Positions 1 to 8,795 of a DNA stretch of 64,000 nucleotides are shown piece by piece. Every line of letters starts with the position of its first letter. The stretch's first letter is position 1. Source of the DNA: an uncultured Armatimonadota bacterium (GTDB lineage: Bacteria; Armatimonadota; Fimbriimonadia; Fimbriimonadales; Fimbriimonadaceae); contig CAIYLG010000052.1 in the NCBI GenBank assembly GCA_903927025.1, positions 1 to 64,000 of the forward strand, in the 5' to 3' direction. The notes under the pieces are model-generated. The model did not search any database, was not told the DNA's origin, and saw nothing but the letters and a program-made list of their open reading frames with translations. A program made the translations under genes and the position numbers.

Positions 1-2
1 GC

Positions 3-104
3 GGCATCATGAGACTTCAGCTAGGACGACAGATCGTTATCGATCCTACAGTAGGACCTGGCGTCTACGAGAACGTGGGAACCATCACGGTGGTCCGCAA
101 CTAA
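3..104 (+). CDS. C-terminal fragment of an unidentified protein
   Basis: The window opens inside a plus-strand reading frame that ends with TAA at 102-104; only the last 33 residues are visible, finishing in ...YENVGTITVVRN. The alternating hydrophobic/polar pattern with Gly, Thr and Val suggests a beta-rich domain, as in secreted or surface proteins, but no family can be named from so little. A strong hairpin at 127-156 follows directly, as expected for the end of a transcription unit. Confidence 0.45.
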   Translation, partial: GIMRLQLGRQIVIDPTVGPGVYENVGTITVVRN

Positions 105-126
105 GACAGACACAACCTAGAAACGA

Positions 127-156
127 AACAGCCCAGGCGATACCGCCTGGGCTGTT
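127..156. terminator. Bidirectional intrinsic terminator
   Basis: A perfect 13-bp stem (127-139 with 144-156) closes over an ATAC loop. It has AAACGAAA before it and TTCTTGTGTT after it. It sits between the end of the plus-strand fragment (104) and the end of the minus-strand alpha-galactosidase (188), so it can serve both. Confidence 0.8.
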
Positions 157-187
157 CTTGTGTTAACTGGAGCGCTGGTCGTGGGCG

Positions 188-2107
188 CTAGTTTGTCTTC
201 GGCTTGCCGACTTTGATGAGCACGGCACCATGGCCTGGAACATCGAAGCTGTATCCTACTGCGCCTGGCTTGAGGTTGCGCCGCAGCCAGAGGTCGCGTA
301 CAGGAAGAGTCCCGCTCAGGCCGATGTCTGACCAGCGAACCACCATCTTGGTCTTCTGAGTACCTCGGTTGAAGAGCCCGACTGCCGTCGTTCCATCGAA
401 TAGAGGTCGAGTCCAAATTTCGGTTGTTCCGTCTTTCTTGGCAACCGTGGCAACCTTGCCGAGAGGATCCTGGTCGATTTCGATCACATCGTGATTCGTC
501 AGCAGGTCCTTCGTAAAGTCGTCCAACTGCGTCAGGTCGCAGCCGATGATGAGAGGTGCGCCGAGCATGGACCACAGAGAAATGTGGGTGATCTGCTCAT
601 TCGGCTTTAGCCGAGTCGGACGAGGATGGTCTCCCCAGCCTAGCTTTCCAACCACCAGCATATCAGGATCGTTCCAGCCTCCAGGGCCAGCTCCGACTGC
701 CTTGGGGCTATGGGCGAAGCCGATGCCTGCCATGCTGGTCCAAGTGTCGGTGATGTCTCCCGTTGTTCTCCACAGGTTGCCGCCAACTTCTTTGCCCCAG
801 TTGAATACATCGCCCATGCCGTATTGGCACAGTGAGAAGACGATGTCGCGTCCACTGTCATCAAGGGCCTTTCTCATCACCTGGTAGGGCTTCTTGAGCC
901 CATCAAGGTCGGGATGTGGCTCGATGCCGCCATAGGAGCACCAGTCGTACTTGAGATAGTCCACGCCCCACTTGGCGTATGTCTTTGCATCCTGACCCTC
1001 ATGCATGTAGCTTGCGGTGTATCCAGCGCAGGTGGTGGGTCCAGGCGAGGAATAGATTCCCAGCTTGATTCCCATGCCGTGCACGTAGGTGGCAAGCGCC
1101 CCCATATCGCCAAACTTGGTGTTGGTCAGAATCTCGCCACTGTCGTCGCGAGCTCCTTCCCAGGCGTCGTCAATGTTTACGTACGAGTAGCCAGCGTTGG
1201 CCAGGCCGGATTTCACAAAGGAGTCTGCAGCCGCTCGAACCTTGTTGGCGTCCACGCTGGTTCCCCAGACGTTCCATGAGTTCCATCCCATCGGGGGTGT
1301 CAGGGCCAACTTGTGGTCTCCTCCAACGATGGTGAGATCTCGCGTATCCCGGCCAGACTTGCCAAAGACAATGATTTGAACGGTGTAGGAACCTGAGGCG
1401 ACGAGCCTGCCCGAGATCACGCCGCGCGTCTGGTCCAGGCTGAGGCCGCTGGGCAGGCCTCGAGAAATGAAAGTGAAAGGCCCTTTGCCGCTTACAGGCA
1501 CGCGAAATAGAAAGTCATGACCCGGTGTGGTTCCCACGATGCGCGGTCCATTGATCTCGGGCTTTTCTGAGGTGCTGTGGAAGATGCGCATTGGCGGTTC
1601 TGGAGCTACTGCACCCGCGGCGCTTGGCTTCTTCTTGCCATCGAAATACGAGAGGGTCGCTTCGCCCCAATCTGCGTGATCGTAATCGATTCCGTCCCCA
1701 GCATCGTCAACAACCAACCGAAGGCTGTTCCGGCCGGTCAGATCCACCGATACTGGCTTAGGAGCGTCGCCGCCCTTAATGACGCCCGTGTCTGCGACCA
1801 GCGCATTGTCCGCGTAAACCATGAATCGAACCGATCCCTTGCCTTCGGTCTCATCGTCAACGCCAACGCTGGCGGTAAAGCTCTTTGCCCCACCGTAAAG
1901 GTTTACGGTGTACTCACTATGAGCATGGGTGCCAACTCCGGTCGCAAATGGCTTTCCGCCAATCTTGATTGGGTGGCCGTCCGTGCTTTTGCCCTTGGTC
2001 GGAGGGCCCCAATCCTGAATCATCGTGGAGAGGTCCAGGTCCTGGAGGAGAAGTGTCTTGAGCTGTTGATGGCTGATAGAGGTGAAGGCGAGAATCGGAA
2101 TGATCAT
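188..2107 (-). CDS. Alpha-galactosidase, GH27, with N-terminal NPCBM domain
   Basis: Predicted to release terminal alpha-linked galactose from oligosaccharides or glycans. Residues about 20-155 form an NPCBM carbohydrate-binding domain (GVGTHAHSEYTVNL, then DYDHADWGEA). About 185-260 is a small Ig-like linker. From about 268 the GH27 barrel starts with LTPPMGWNSWN. The catalytic nucleophile is D388 in LKYDWCSYGG; the likely acid/base is D451 in LWRTTGDITDTW; D313/D314 (NIDDAW) and D482-M483 (WNDPDML) match substrate contacts of human alpha-galactosidase A. The beta-sandwich tail is present. The 639-residue length fits the NPCBM-GH27 type. The N terminus is only weakly hydrophobic, so export is uncertain. 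It is divergent from the ThuA-like gene at 2227 and probably belongs to the same sugar locus as the ABC importer at 3-6.7 kb. Confidence 0.93.
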   Translation of the reverse strand: MIIPILAFTSISHQQLKTLLLQDLDLSTMIQDWGPPTKGKSTDGHPIKIGGKPFATGVGTHAHSEYTVNLYGGAKSFTASVGVDDETEGKGSVRFMVYADNALVADTGVIKGGDAPKPVSVDLTGRNSLRLVVDDAGDGIDYDHADWGEATLSYFDGKKKPSAAGAVAPEPPMRIFHSTSEKPEINGPRIVGTTPGHDFLFRVPVSGKGPFTFISRGLPSGLSLDQTRGVISGRLVASGSYTVQIIVFGKSGRDTRDLTIVGGDHKLALTPPMGWNSWNVWGTSVDANKVRAAADSFVKSGLANAGYSYVNIDDAWEGARDDSGEILTNTKFGDMGALATYVHGMGIKLGIYSSPGPTTCAGYTASYMHEGQDAKTYAKWGVDYLKYDWCSYGGIEPHPDLDGLKKPYQVMRKALDDSGRDIVFSLCQYGMGDVFNWGKEVGGNLWRTTGDITDTWTSMAGIGFAHSPKAVGAGPGGWNDPDMLVVGKLGWGDHPRPTRLKPNEQITHISLWSMLGAPLIIGCDLTQLDDFTKDLLTNHDVIEIDQDPLGKVATVAKKDGTTEIWTRPLFDGTTAVGLFNRGTQKTKMVVRWSDIGLSGTLPVRDLWLRRNLKPGAVGYSFDVPGHGAVLIKVGKPKTN

Positions 2108-2226
2108 CGTAACGAAATCCTTCGGGTCGGCTGCCGACCTCGGTTCGGTTTAAAGTTTGCCTCATCGTCCTCGATGTGCGCTCAACTCCTTGCTATCCGA
2201 CCCGTGTAAAGCCCCAAAATTGATTC

Positions 2227-2982
2227 ATGTCCACGCAGCAGCCAGTACGCGTCCTGATCTGGGACGAGAACCCTCACCATGCTTCCAAAGAACTCTATCC
2301 GAATGGCATTCGTGGAGGAGTTGCGGATGGTCTGATTTCGTCAGACGCCGCAAAGCTGCTTGAAGTGAAAACCGCACACCTCGATGAAGCATCTCAGGGT
2401 GTGACAGACGAATTGCTCGACAACACCGATGTCCTAGTTTGGTGGGGTCATGCTCGGCACGGCGAAGTTGAAGATGCCCTCGCGGAAAAGATTGCCAAGC
2501 GCGTGCAGGAAGGCGGCATGGGATTCATCGCCCTCCATTCGGCGCACTACAGCAAAACCTTCACTAAAGTTGTGAACGGGACCGGGCACCTGAAAGGTGG
2601 CTGGAGAGAAGCTGACGACTCCGAGGAGATCACTGTGTGCGCACCGTGGCATCCCATCGCCTCAGGCGTGGAGAACTTTATTCTTGAGGATGAAGAGATG
2701 TACGGTGGCCCATTTGATGTGCCTCCTCAGGAAGTACTCGTCTTCCAATCCTACTTCCCATCAGGCGGCGAGGCATTTCCTTCCGGCATCTGCTGGACGG
2801 TTGGCACTGGCATAGACCCTGAATTCACATCTGGTCCAGGAAAGGGCGTTGGCCAAGGAAAAGGAGTTGGACGAGTGTTCTACTTCCGACCGGGACACGA
2901 AACCTACCCGACGTATTTGGATCCTCGCGTTCGAAAGGTTATCTACAATGCGGTGAAGTGGGCAGGAAAGCTCACCGGTTAG
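2227..2982 (+). CDS. ThuA-like (trehalose utilization family) protein
   Basis: 251 residues with the ThuA/class I glutamine amidotransferase-like fold: an opening VRVLIWDENPHH strand, LVWWGHARHGEV, GFIALHSAHYSKTF, and the closing GRVFYFRPGHETYPT that is typical of the family. ThuA proteins occur in trehalose and other sugar utilization loci of rhizobia and other bacteria; the exact reaction is not settled. A short internal duplication (GKGVGQGKGVGR, about residues 211-222) precedes the final strand and looks like a local repeat expansion. It ends 2 bp before the convergent ABC ATPase gene. Context with alpha-galactosidase and a sugar importer supports a role in sugar metabolism. Confidence 0.85.
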   Translation: MSTQQPVRVLIWDENPHHASKELYPNGIRGGVADGLISSDAAKLLEVKTAHLDEASQGVTDELLDNTDVLVWWGHARHGEVEDALAEKIAKRVQEGGMGFIALHSAHYSKTFTKVVNGTGHLKGGWREADDSEEITVCAPWHPIASGVENFILEDEEMYGGPFDVPPQEVLVFQSYFPSGGEAFPSGICWTVGTGIDPEFTSGPGKGVGQGKGVGRVFYFRPGHETYPTYLDPRVRKVIYNAVKWAGKLTG

Positions 2983-2984
2983 GC

Positions 2985-4469
2985 CTACTTTACGCCAGCC
3001 ATAAGGCGCATTACAGACTCCTCGCCAGGATTGGCGGGGAGTTCACCCACCAGATGCCCCTCTCTCATGACGATGAGCCTTGTTGCGAGAGACAGAAGCT
3101 CCGGCAGGTCGCTCGAAACAAGCAGGACGGCCTTGCCCTGAGCCGCTAGATCTCGAATGAGGCCATGGATCTCGGCCTTAGCTCCGACATCAACGCCTCT
3201 AGTCGGTTCATCCACTAGCAGAATGTCGGTATCAGCTGCGAGCCACTTGGCCAAAACGAGCTTTTGTTGGTTGCCACCCGATAGTCCGGCGCTGCTTGCG
3301 TCTATAGAGGGGGCCTTCACCCGCATTTGATCAAAGAACTTTTGAGCAAGCGAGCGCTCCTTGCCGGGTTCGATGACTCCAAGCGATGAGACCAAGTCCA
3401 GCACTGGAAGCGATACGTTCTCCTTTGCAGTCATGGAAAGCACGAGTCCATGATGCTTGCGATCTTCTGGAATCAGTCCGAACCCTTCATGCATCGCTTG
3501 AATAGGGCCCCGCAAGGCAACGGGCTTCCCTTTAACCGTCACTTTTCCTGATACATGGCTATCCAGCCCGAACAAGGCCTCGACAATTTCGGTTCTTCCC
3601 GCACCCACGAGGCCCGCCAAACCGACAATCTCTCCAGCGTGGACTGAGAAGGAGACCGGTTCGAATTTTCCTGGGCTGCTTAGATTTTCAACCTTGAGCA
3701 GCTCCTCGCCAACTGGAATCTCCTCATGAGCCTCCATACTGGCAGCCAACTCGCGGCCGATCATCATTCGGACAAGCGAGTCTCGGCTCAGGCCGTTTGT
3801 ATCAACGGTATCCACCACCTGGCCGTCTCTCAAGACCGTGACGCGGTCACAGATGGCAAAAATCTCTTCGAGACGATGAGAGACATAGATACAGGTGACG
3901 CCCTTCGCCTTAAGCTCCCGAATCAGCTCAAGGAGTTTCTGCGCTTCTGCTTGCGAAAGGCTGCTGGTGGGTTCATCAAAGATCAGAACCTTTGCTCCGC
4001 GCCCAATTCCGCCCGCGATCTGCACGAGCTGCTGCTTCGAAATCGGAAGCTCGCCTAGGGTCTGGGTCGGATCAATCGACGAGCCGATGCTGGAAAGCCA
4101 TCCTTCCGCTCGGCGAACCATCTCTTTGCGATCGAGCCACATTCCTTTGCGGGGTAAGTCGCCCAGGCAAAGATTTTCAGCGACGGTCAGATTCTCGGCG
4201 AACAATAGCTCCTGGTGAACCATGCTGATGCCCGCTGACACTGCATCTTGGGGGCCATGAAATTGGACAGCATGTCCCTCAAACTGGATGTTGCCTTCGT
4301 CCGGCTGATAGATTCCAGCAAGGATCTTGCCGAGGGTGCTCTTGCCTGCACCGTTCTCTCCCATGAGAGCATGGCAGCTCCCCGCCTGAATTTCCAGGCG
4401 GACGCCGCTGAGGGCCTGCACTCCGGGGAAGCGCTTGCTGAGTCCAGAAACGGCGAGGATAGGGTGCAT
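2985..4469 (-). CDS. Sugar ABC importer ATP-binding protein, RbsA/MglA type
   Basis: A 494-residue double-ATPase subunit that powers uptake of a monosaccharide. The first half has Walker A GENGAGKS (37-44), a degenerate signature (ISKQQLVQIAGG) and Walker B VLIFDEPTSSL. The second half has the RbsA-type altered Walker A (GLVGAGRTEIVEALFG), signature LSGGNQQKLVLAKWL and Walker B ILLVDEPTRGVD. This asymmetry is characteristic of RbsA/MglA/XylG. It is followed upstream by binding protein and permease genes in the same direction (order permease, binding protein, ATPase). The substrate cannot be read from the sequence. Confidence 0.93.
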   Translation of the reverse strand: MHPILAVSGLSKRFPGVQALSGVRLEIQAGSCHALMGENGAGKSTLGKILAGIYQPDEGNIQFEGHAVQFHGPQDAVSAGISMVHQELLFAENLTVAENLCLGDLPRKGMWLDRKEMVRRAEGWLSSIGSSIDPTQTLGELPISKQQLVQIAGGIGRGAKVLIFDEPTSSLSQAEAQKLLELIRELKAKGVTCIYVSHRLEEIFAICDRVTVLRDGQVVDTVDTNGLSRDSLVRMMIGRELAASMEAHEEIPVGEELLKVENLSSPGKFEPVSFSVHAGEIVGLAGLVGAGRTEIVEALFGLDSHVSGKVTVKGKPVALRGPIQAMHEGFGLIPEDRKHHGLVLSMTAKENVSLPVLDLVSSLGVIEPGKERSLAQKFFDQMRVKAPSIDASSAGLSGGNQQKLVLAKWLAADTDILLVDEPTRGVDVGAKAEIHGLIRDLAAQGKAVLLVSSDLPELLSLATRLIVMREGHLVGELPANPGEESVMRLMAGVK

Positions 4470-4516
4470 CTTAGGTTTCTTGGGCGCACGCTTGAAGGCG
4501 CGCGCCCAAGCTTCGG

Positions 4517-5578
4517 CTACTTCTTGGCGGGCAGATACTTTGCATCAACGGGGAATCCCCACGTTTTCAGCTTGCCGCCCCATTCCGTCAGATTATCCTT
4601 GCTGACGCGGATCAACTCCATCTTGTTGATTTTCGGCACGTCTTTGCCCAGGATGATCTTGTCGACGATCAGCTCGACGGACTTATGACCCCAGTCGTAG
4701 ACAGGCTGGGCAAGAAGCACAGGAGCGATGCCCTTGTCGATATAGCCGAGTTCGGCTGGAAGCGCATCGATGGATACGATCTTCACTTTGGATGGGTCCA
4801 AGCTCATTAGAGAAGTGCTGAACAGCGGCCAGCCGCCAATCATCGCCCAGGCAGTAATTTCGGGATGGGCGTTCATATCCTTGACCACTTCAGCCGTGGC
4901 ATCCTCAGCAGTTTCGGCATGATTGAATGGGCCGAGAACCTTGATGCCGGGATACTTCTTGGCCTCATCGATGACACCCTGAGACCGCTTTTGGAGATTG
5001 GGCGCGTTGGGGTTGCCAGCAAGAATGCCAACGACGCCCTTTCCGTCGATGACTTTGGCCAACTCCGACATCACTTGAGTGCCAGCTTCGGTGTCATCTG
5101 CGCCATAGAAGGCAAATCGCTTGGAATCCGGTGCGTCACTGTCGAATGTCATGACGGGCACGCCGCTGTCGACCGCGCCATTGATGGCACCCGTCACTTT
5201 TGCCGCATCTGAGCAGGAGATGAGGACGGCATCCGCACCGTTGGTGACCGCCTGACCGATTCTCTGGGCCTGGACCGTTGCGTCATCCGAGTTCGGAGTC
5301 TGCCAGTCGATCGTGATCTTAACGCCGTTTTTAGTGCCGAGTTCCTTGGCTGCTTCTTCTGCGCCCGTCTTGGCTGCCGCAAAGACCGGGTTAGAAGAGC
5401 TCTTGGCGATCATCACGATCTTGTATTCACCCTTCTTCGCTGGTGTGCCGCCCGGTTTGCCTGAAGCGGTACTTGTCGAAGCAGAGGAGCCTGTTGCCCC
5501 TGCGTCCCCATTTCCACAGCCGCTGGCCGCCAACATGGCGACGATTCCGGCTCCCCAAAACAACTGATTCAACTTCAT
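4517..5578 (-). CDS. Sugar ABC importer substrate-binding lipoprotein (RbsB-like)
   Basis: Start chosen at ATG 5578, which gives a clean lipoprotein signal (MKLNQLFWGAGIVAMLAASGC, lipid-modified Cys at 21); the frame also extends upstream to 5614. The mature part begins with a Gly/Ser/Thr-rich linker, then the Peripla_BP_4 fold: YKIVMIAKSSSNPVFAA, VLISCSDAAKVTGAINGAV, VPVMTFDSDAP, GVVGILAGNPNAPN. This is the type I periplasmic binding protein family of ribose, galactose and xylose importers. As a lipoprotein it should be membrane-anchored. It lies between the permease and ATPase genes, so the three form one transporter. Confidence 0.92.
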   Translation of the reverse strand: MKLNQLFWGAGIVAMLAASGCGNGDAGATGSSASTSTASGKPGGTPAKKGEYKIVMIAKSSSNPVFAAAKTGAEEAAKELGTKNGVKITIDWQTPNSDDATVQAQRIGQAVTNGADAVLISCSDAAKVTGAINGAVDSGVPVMTFDSDAPDSKRFAFYGADDTEAGTQVMSELAKVIDGKGVVGILAGNPNAPNLQKRSQGVIDEAKKYPGIKVLGPFNHAETAEDATAEVVKDMNAHPEITAWAMIGGWPLFSTSLMSLDPSKVKIVSIDALPAELGYIDKGIAPVLLAQPVYDWGHKSVELIVDKIILGKDVPKINKMELIRVSKDNLTEWGGKLKTWGFPVDAKYLPAKK

Positions 5579-5650
5579 CGTTATCCGCTTCTCCTCAAGC
5601 CAATTCCAGCCCATTCGGACTGAGTCCTGAATCGCATATTACAGCAATCT

Positions 5651-6685
5651 TCACTGCCGAGCCCGCATAAGGTGCCGCTGAGCCTGGACGGTACTCCAGC
5701 GGTCCAAAACTACCGACACCACGATGGCGACGCCGATGATAATCCACTCGTAATTCTGGTCGAGGTTCAGCGTCCGTATTGCCTGCCGAATCATCACGAT
5801 CAGCAGAGCTCCCAGCATCGCGCCCACTGCACTGCCTTTGCCACCATTGAGGCTGGCTCCCCCTACAACGGCGCTGGCGATGACGTACAACTCGTATCCT
5901 GAAGCATCGCCTGAGCTAGAAGATCCGTAAAAGCTGGTGCCGACAAAGGCAGAGATGCCGGCGCACAGGCCTGCGATCACGTAAACGCTTGTGAGGATTC
6001 GGTTAATGGGCAGGCCCGAATATTTGGCCGCCTCAATGTTTCCGCCCACAGCAAAAATCCGGCGTCCCCATGTCGTCTTTTGCAAGAACAGAGCCCCGAC
6101 GACGGTGACGGTCAGCATCACCAGCATTGGGACTGGAAATAGATCTCTTCGCAACCCAAGGTTTGCCTTTGCAACGTGTGTAAGAGAGTCAGGAACAAGA
6201 ATGCTCATCGCCTTGGTCGTGACAAACGCGATGCCGCGGTAGACCCACATCGTGCCCAGCGTGATGATAAACGGATGCACTCCCAGGCGGCACACCATGA
6301 TGCCATTGAGAAATCCTGCAACGACTCCAATTCCACAGCTTAGGATCACCCCTAGCATTACCTGCTCGAATGGGGGCGCGTGGGTGAACTTTTGGAGAAC
6401 TAGCGACATCAGCACTGCAGACATCGCATAGATCGATCCGACGGATAGGTCTATTCCGGCCGAGATGATCACCATGGTCATCCCAACAGCCATGATCGCA
6501 AAAAAGCTCGTGTCAGTAGCGATCTGAATAAGGGTCGTTGGATTCAGAAAGTTGTTGACGGTATGTCCGCTGAGCCGATCCACGTGAGAACCGGCAAAGA
6601 TCGTCATCACCACGCCCAACAGCAGGATGATCACCACCAACCCTAACTGTTGAACACTAAACAGCGATTTGACCTTGCCCAGCAT
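5651..6685 (-). CDS. Sugar ABC importer permease, RbsC type
   Basis: Multi-spanning inner-membrane permease of the branched-chain/ribose family. Family hallmarks are GIDLSVGSIYAMSA and GFLNGIMVCRLGVHPFIITLGT, plus the late VVGGASLNGGKGSAVGAMLGA. About nine to ten hydrophobic segments are visible. Start placed at ATG 6685 (MLGKVKSLF); a GTG at 6700 would add five residues and neither has a strong ribosome site. It is the first gene of the importer operon on the minus strand. The divergent creatininase gene starts 85 bp away, so both promoters must lie in that gap. Confidence 0.92.
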   Translation of the reverse strand: MLGKVKSLFSVQQLGLVVIILLLGVVMTIFAGSHVDRLSGHTVNNFLNPTTLIQIATDTSFFAIMAVGMTMVIISAGIDLSVGSIYAMSAVLMSLVLQKFTHAPPFEQVMLGVILSCGIGVVAGFLNGIMVCRLGVHPFIITLGTMWVYRGIAFVTTKAMSILVPDSLTHVAKANLGLRRDLFPVPMLVMLTVTVVGALFLQKTTWGRRIFAVGGNIEAAKYSGLPINRILTSVYVIAGLCAGISAFVGTSFYGSSSSGDASGYELYVIASAVVGGASLNGGKGSAVGAMLGALLIVMIRQAIRTLNLDQNYEWIIIGVAIVVSVVLDRWSTVQAQRHLMRARQ

Positions 6686-6769
6686 CGACCTATCTTGCAC
6701 GATTTCAGCGGTCGCGTGTCACCGAAAAAGGTGGATGCCGAGTGGGAGAGAACAGCGGCACAATAAGTT

Positions 6770-7552
6770 GTGCCCGTTTACGCAGAGCTGTTGCCAGATC
6801 AGCTCGAAATCCTTTGGTCAGAAGGTTCCGCCGCGATAATTCCGTGGGGTGCCTTGGAGTGGCATGGATCGCACCTGCCACTTGGGCTGGACGGTATCGT
6901 CGCCCAGTGGTTCTCAGAAAAGCTTGCCGAGCGGACAAACGGCGTCCTGCTCCCCGGATTCTGGTTGCCGATGACGACCCTGCCGCACCCGACTTCCATT
7001 CAGGTTCGGACGGAAACCCTTCGGATGGTGCTGGACGATCTTCTCTCCGGTTTGTATGTTTCGGGTGCACGCACAATCTGCTTGGTCTCTGGCCACTATG
7101 CCCAGGGTCACCAGCTTGAATTGGCGGAAGCCGCCATGCAGACCATGGAGGATTACTCAGGTTTGCGAATTCTCACCGCCGCGCCCCTAGAGCTCCTGGG
7201 CGACGAGAACCTCCTGGACCACGCCGCCCATTACGAAACGGCTCAGCTCCAAAGCATTCGCCCTGACCTTGTTCATCTCGAGTTTTTAGCACCTCAGTCG
7301 GGTGGTGTTCATGCGACCGGCATTCTGGGCAAAACACCCCAAATGAGTTCAGCCGAGGAAGGAGCCGCCTTGCTGAGTGCAGGCCTGGACACTTGGGAAG
7401 AGTGGATCCGGTCAGCTGATTTCGACTCACTGAATCGCCACTACAAGGGTGTGTTTGACCAAAACGAGCACTATGTCAACACCTACTATCGCGGATCATG
7501 GGAAGATGCGATCAAGTCTTGGTGGACCGACAAGGGCGCAGAGATTCTCTAA
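6770..7552 (+). CDS. Creatininase-family amidohydrolase
   Basis: 260 residues, GTG start. Motifs of the creatininase/MftE family: IPWGALEWHGSHLPLGLDG near residue 24-42 (metal-binding E, H and D), SGHYAQGH, and a later HAAHYETA carrying the usual His-Ala-x-x-x-Glu-Thr element. The family binds two metal ions and hydrolyses cyclic or linear amides; members act on creatinine, formamide intermediates or mycofactocin precursors, so the substrate is open. The last four bases overlap the convergent kynureninase gene with interlocked stop codons (CTAA). Divergent from the sugar importer, which may hint at co-regulation but not at function. Confidence 0.85.
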   Translation: MPVYAELLPDQLEILWSEGSAAIIPWGALEWHGSHLPLGLDGIVAQWFSEKLAERTNGVLLPGFWLPMTTLPHPTSIQVRTETLRMVLDDLLSGLYVSGARTICLVSGHYAQGHQLELAEAAMQTMEDYSGLRILTAAPLELLGDENLLDHAAHYETAQLQSIRPDLVHLEFLAPQSGGVHATGILGKTPQMSSAEEGAALLSAGLDTWEEWIRSADFDSLNRHYKGVFDQNEHYVNTYYRGSWEDAIKSWWTDKGAEIL

Positions 7553-8784
7553 GTTACGCTGGAAAACTCATTTGCATAGGCCGTGTAGCTCCGCGATTCG
7601 ATCACGCGTCGCATTCTCAACACGGCCTCGGCTATCTCCCAGAAAGTTGTGTATAGGGGAGTGACGCCAAAGCGGATGTTGTCCGGGGTTCGGAAATCAG
7701 GGATCACGTTCATTTCCTTAATCAGCGCCTGGTCTATTTGGTAGGCGTGAGGGTGGCCCAGCGAGACATGGGACCCGCGGGAAGCCGGATCGGTTGGGCT
7801 GTTGAGGGTGACTCCGAGAACCTCGAGATGATCCTGCCAAAGGTCGACGAGGAACTCCGTCTGTCGGATGGATTTTTCACGTAGCGCGTCCATTCCTGCT
7901 TCCAGGATAAGGTCGACGCCTCCTTCGATCGCTGCCATTGAGAGAATGGGTGGCGTTCCTGTCATGAATCGCTGGAGTCCAGCTGCGGACTCATATTCCA
8001 AAGAGAAGCCAAATGGATTTTTTTGACCAAACCAACCCCAAATCGGGTTCGTCAGCTTCTCCTGAAGGCCGTGTCGCGCGTAAAGAAATGCCGGACTTCC
8101 CGGTCCGCCGTTGAGGTACTTGTACGTGCAGCCAACAGCGAGATCCACCCCATTTTTGTTGAGATCCAAGGGTACCGAACCAACAGAATGGCTGAGATCC
8201 CAAAGCACGAGGGCACCGCATTCGTGTGCTCTCTCCGTGACCCGCTGCATGTCGTAGAGTCTTCCGGTCTTAAAGGCACAGTGGGTCAGGCTCACAATCG
8301 CCACGTCTTCAGTGATCTGGGCGAGCACATCTTCGGGTTCGCAAATCTGAACCTTTCTCCCGGTTTCCTTTCCGCATCCTTGGAGGAGATAAACATCGGA
8401 CGGGAAGTTGTCTGAGCTCGTGAGTATGGTGTTTCGATTCGGCCTGAGGGTTAGGGCCGCCATTGTGAGCTTGTACAGGTTCACCGAAGTGGAGTCGCAC
8501 ACCAGAACTTCATCAGCGCCCCCGCCAACCAGCTTTGCGATCTTTGCCCCTAAGCGGTTGGGAAGGCCGATCCAATCTTTCCACGCTTCAACCTGGTGTT
8601 CGCCCCACTCAAAATCGATGAGGTCGTGGAGCCTCTGCCGGGTTTGGACGGGCAACCTCCCGAGTGAGTTGCCGTCCAGATAGATTCGGTCAGGATTGCC
8701 AATCACGAACGCGCTGCGAAATCCTGCCAGCGGGTCGGCCCGATCTAGCTCAATAGCAGTCTGGATCGGGTCTCTAAACTTCAT
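7549..8784 (-). CDS. kynU: Kynureninase
   Basis: PLP enzyme that cleaves kynurenine (or 3-hydroxykynurenine) to anthranilate (or 3-hydroxyanthranilate) and alanine. About 411 residues from ATG 8784; a TTG at 8793 would add three. Diagnostic stretches are RIYLDGNSLGRLP, DSTSVNLYKL, LWDLSHSVGSVPLDL and the PLP-lysine motif GCTYKYLNGGPGSP (Lys near 222), then WGWFGQ and FMTGTPPILSM. No other kynurenine-pathway gene is nearby, so it may work with tryptophan dioxygenase or formamidase encoded elsewhere. It starts 11 bp after the ABC exporter gene on the same strand and is probably co-transcribed with it. Confidence 0.93.
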   Translation of the reverse strand: MKFRDPIQTAIELDRADPLAGFRSAFVIGNPDRIYLDGNSLGRLPVQTRQRLHDLIDFEWGEHQVEAWKDWIGLPNRLGAKIAKLVGGGADEVLVCDSTSVNLYKLTMAALTLRPNRNTILTSSDNFPSDVYLLQGCGKETGRKVQICEPEDVLAQITEDVAIVSLTHCAFKTGRLYDMQRVTERAHECGALVLWDLSHSVGSVPLDLNKNGVDLAVGCTYKYLNGGPGSPAFLYARHGLQEKLTNPIWGWFGQKNPFGFSLEYESAAGLQRFMTGTPPILSMAAIEGGVDLILEAGMDALREKSIRQTEFLVDLWQDHLEVLGVTLNSPTDPASRGSHVSLGHPHAYQIDQALIKEMNVIPDFRTPDNIRFGVTPLYTTFWEIAEAVLRMRRVIESRSYTAYANEFSSVT

Positions 8785-8795
8785 CGCAGGCAATT

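Noticed and set aside
1577-2209. 210-codon plus-strand open frame
   Set aside because: Antisense to the NPCBM part of the alpha-galactosidase, which has clear domain matches.
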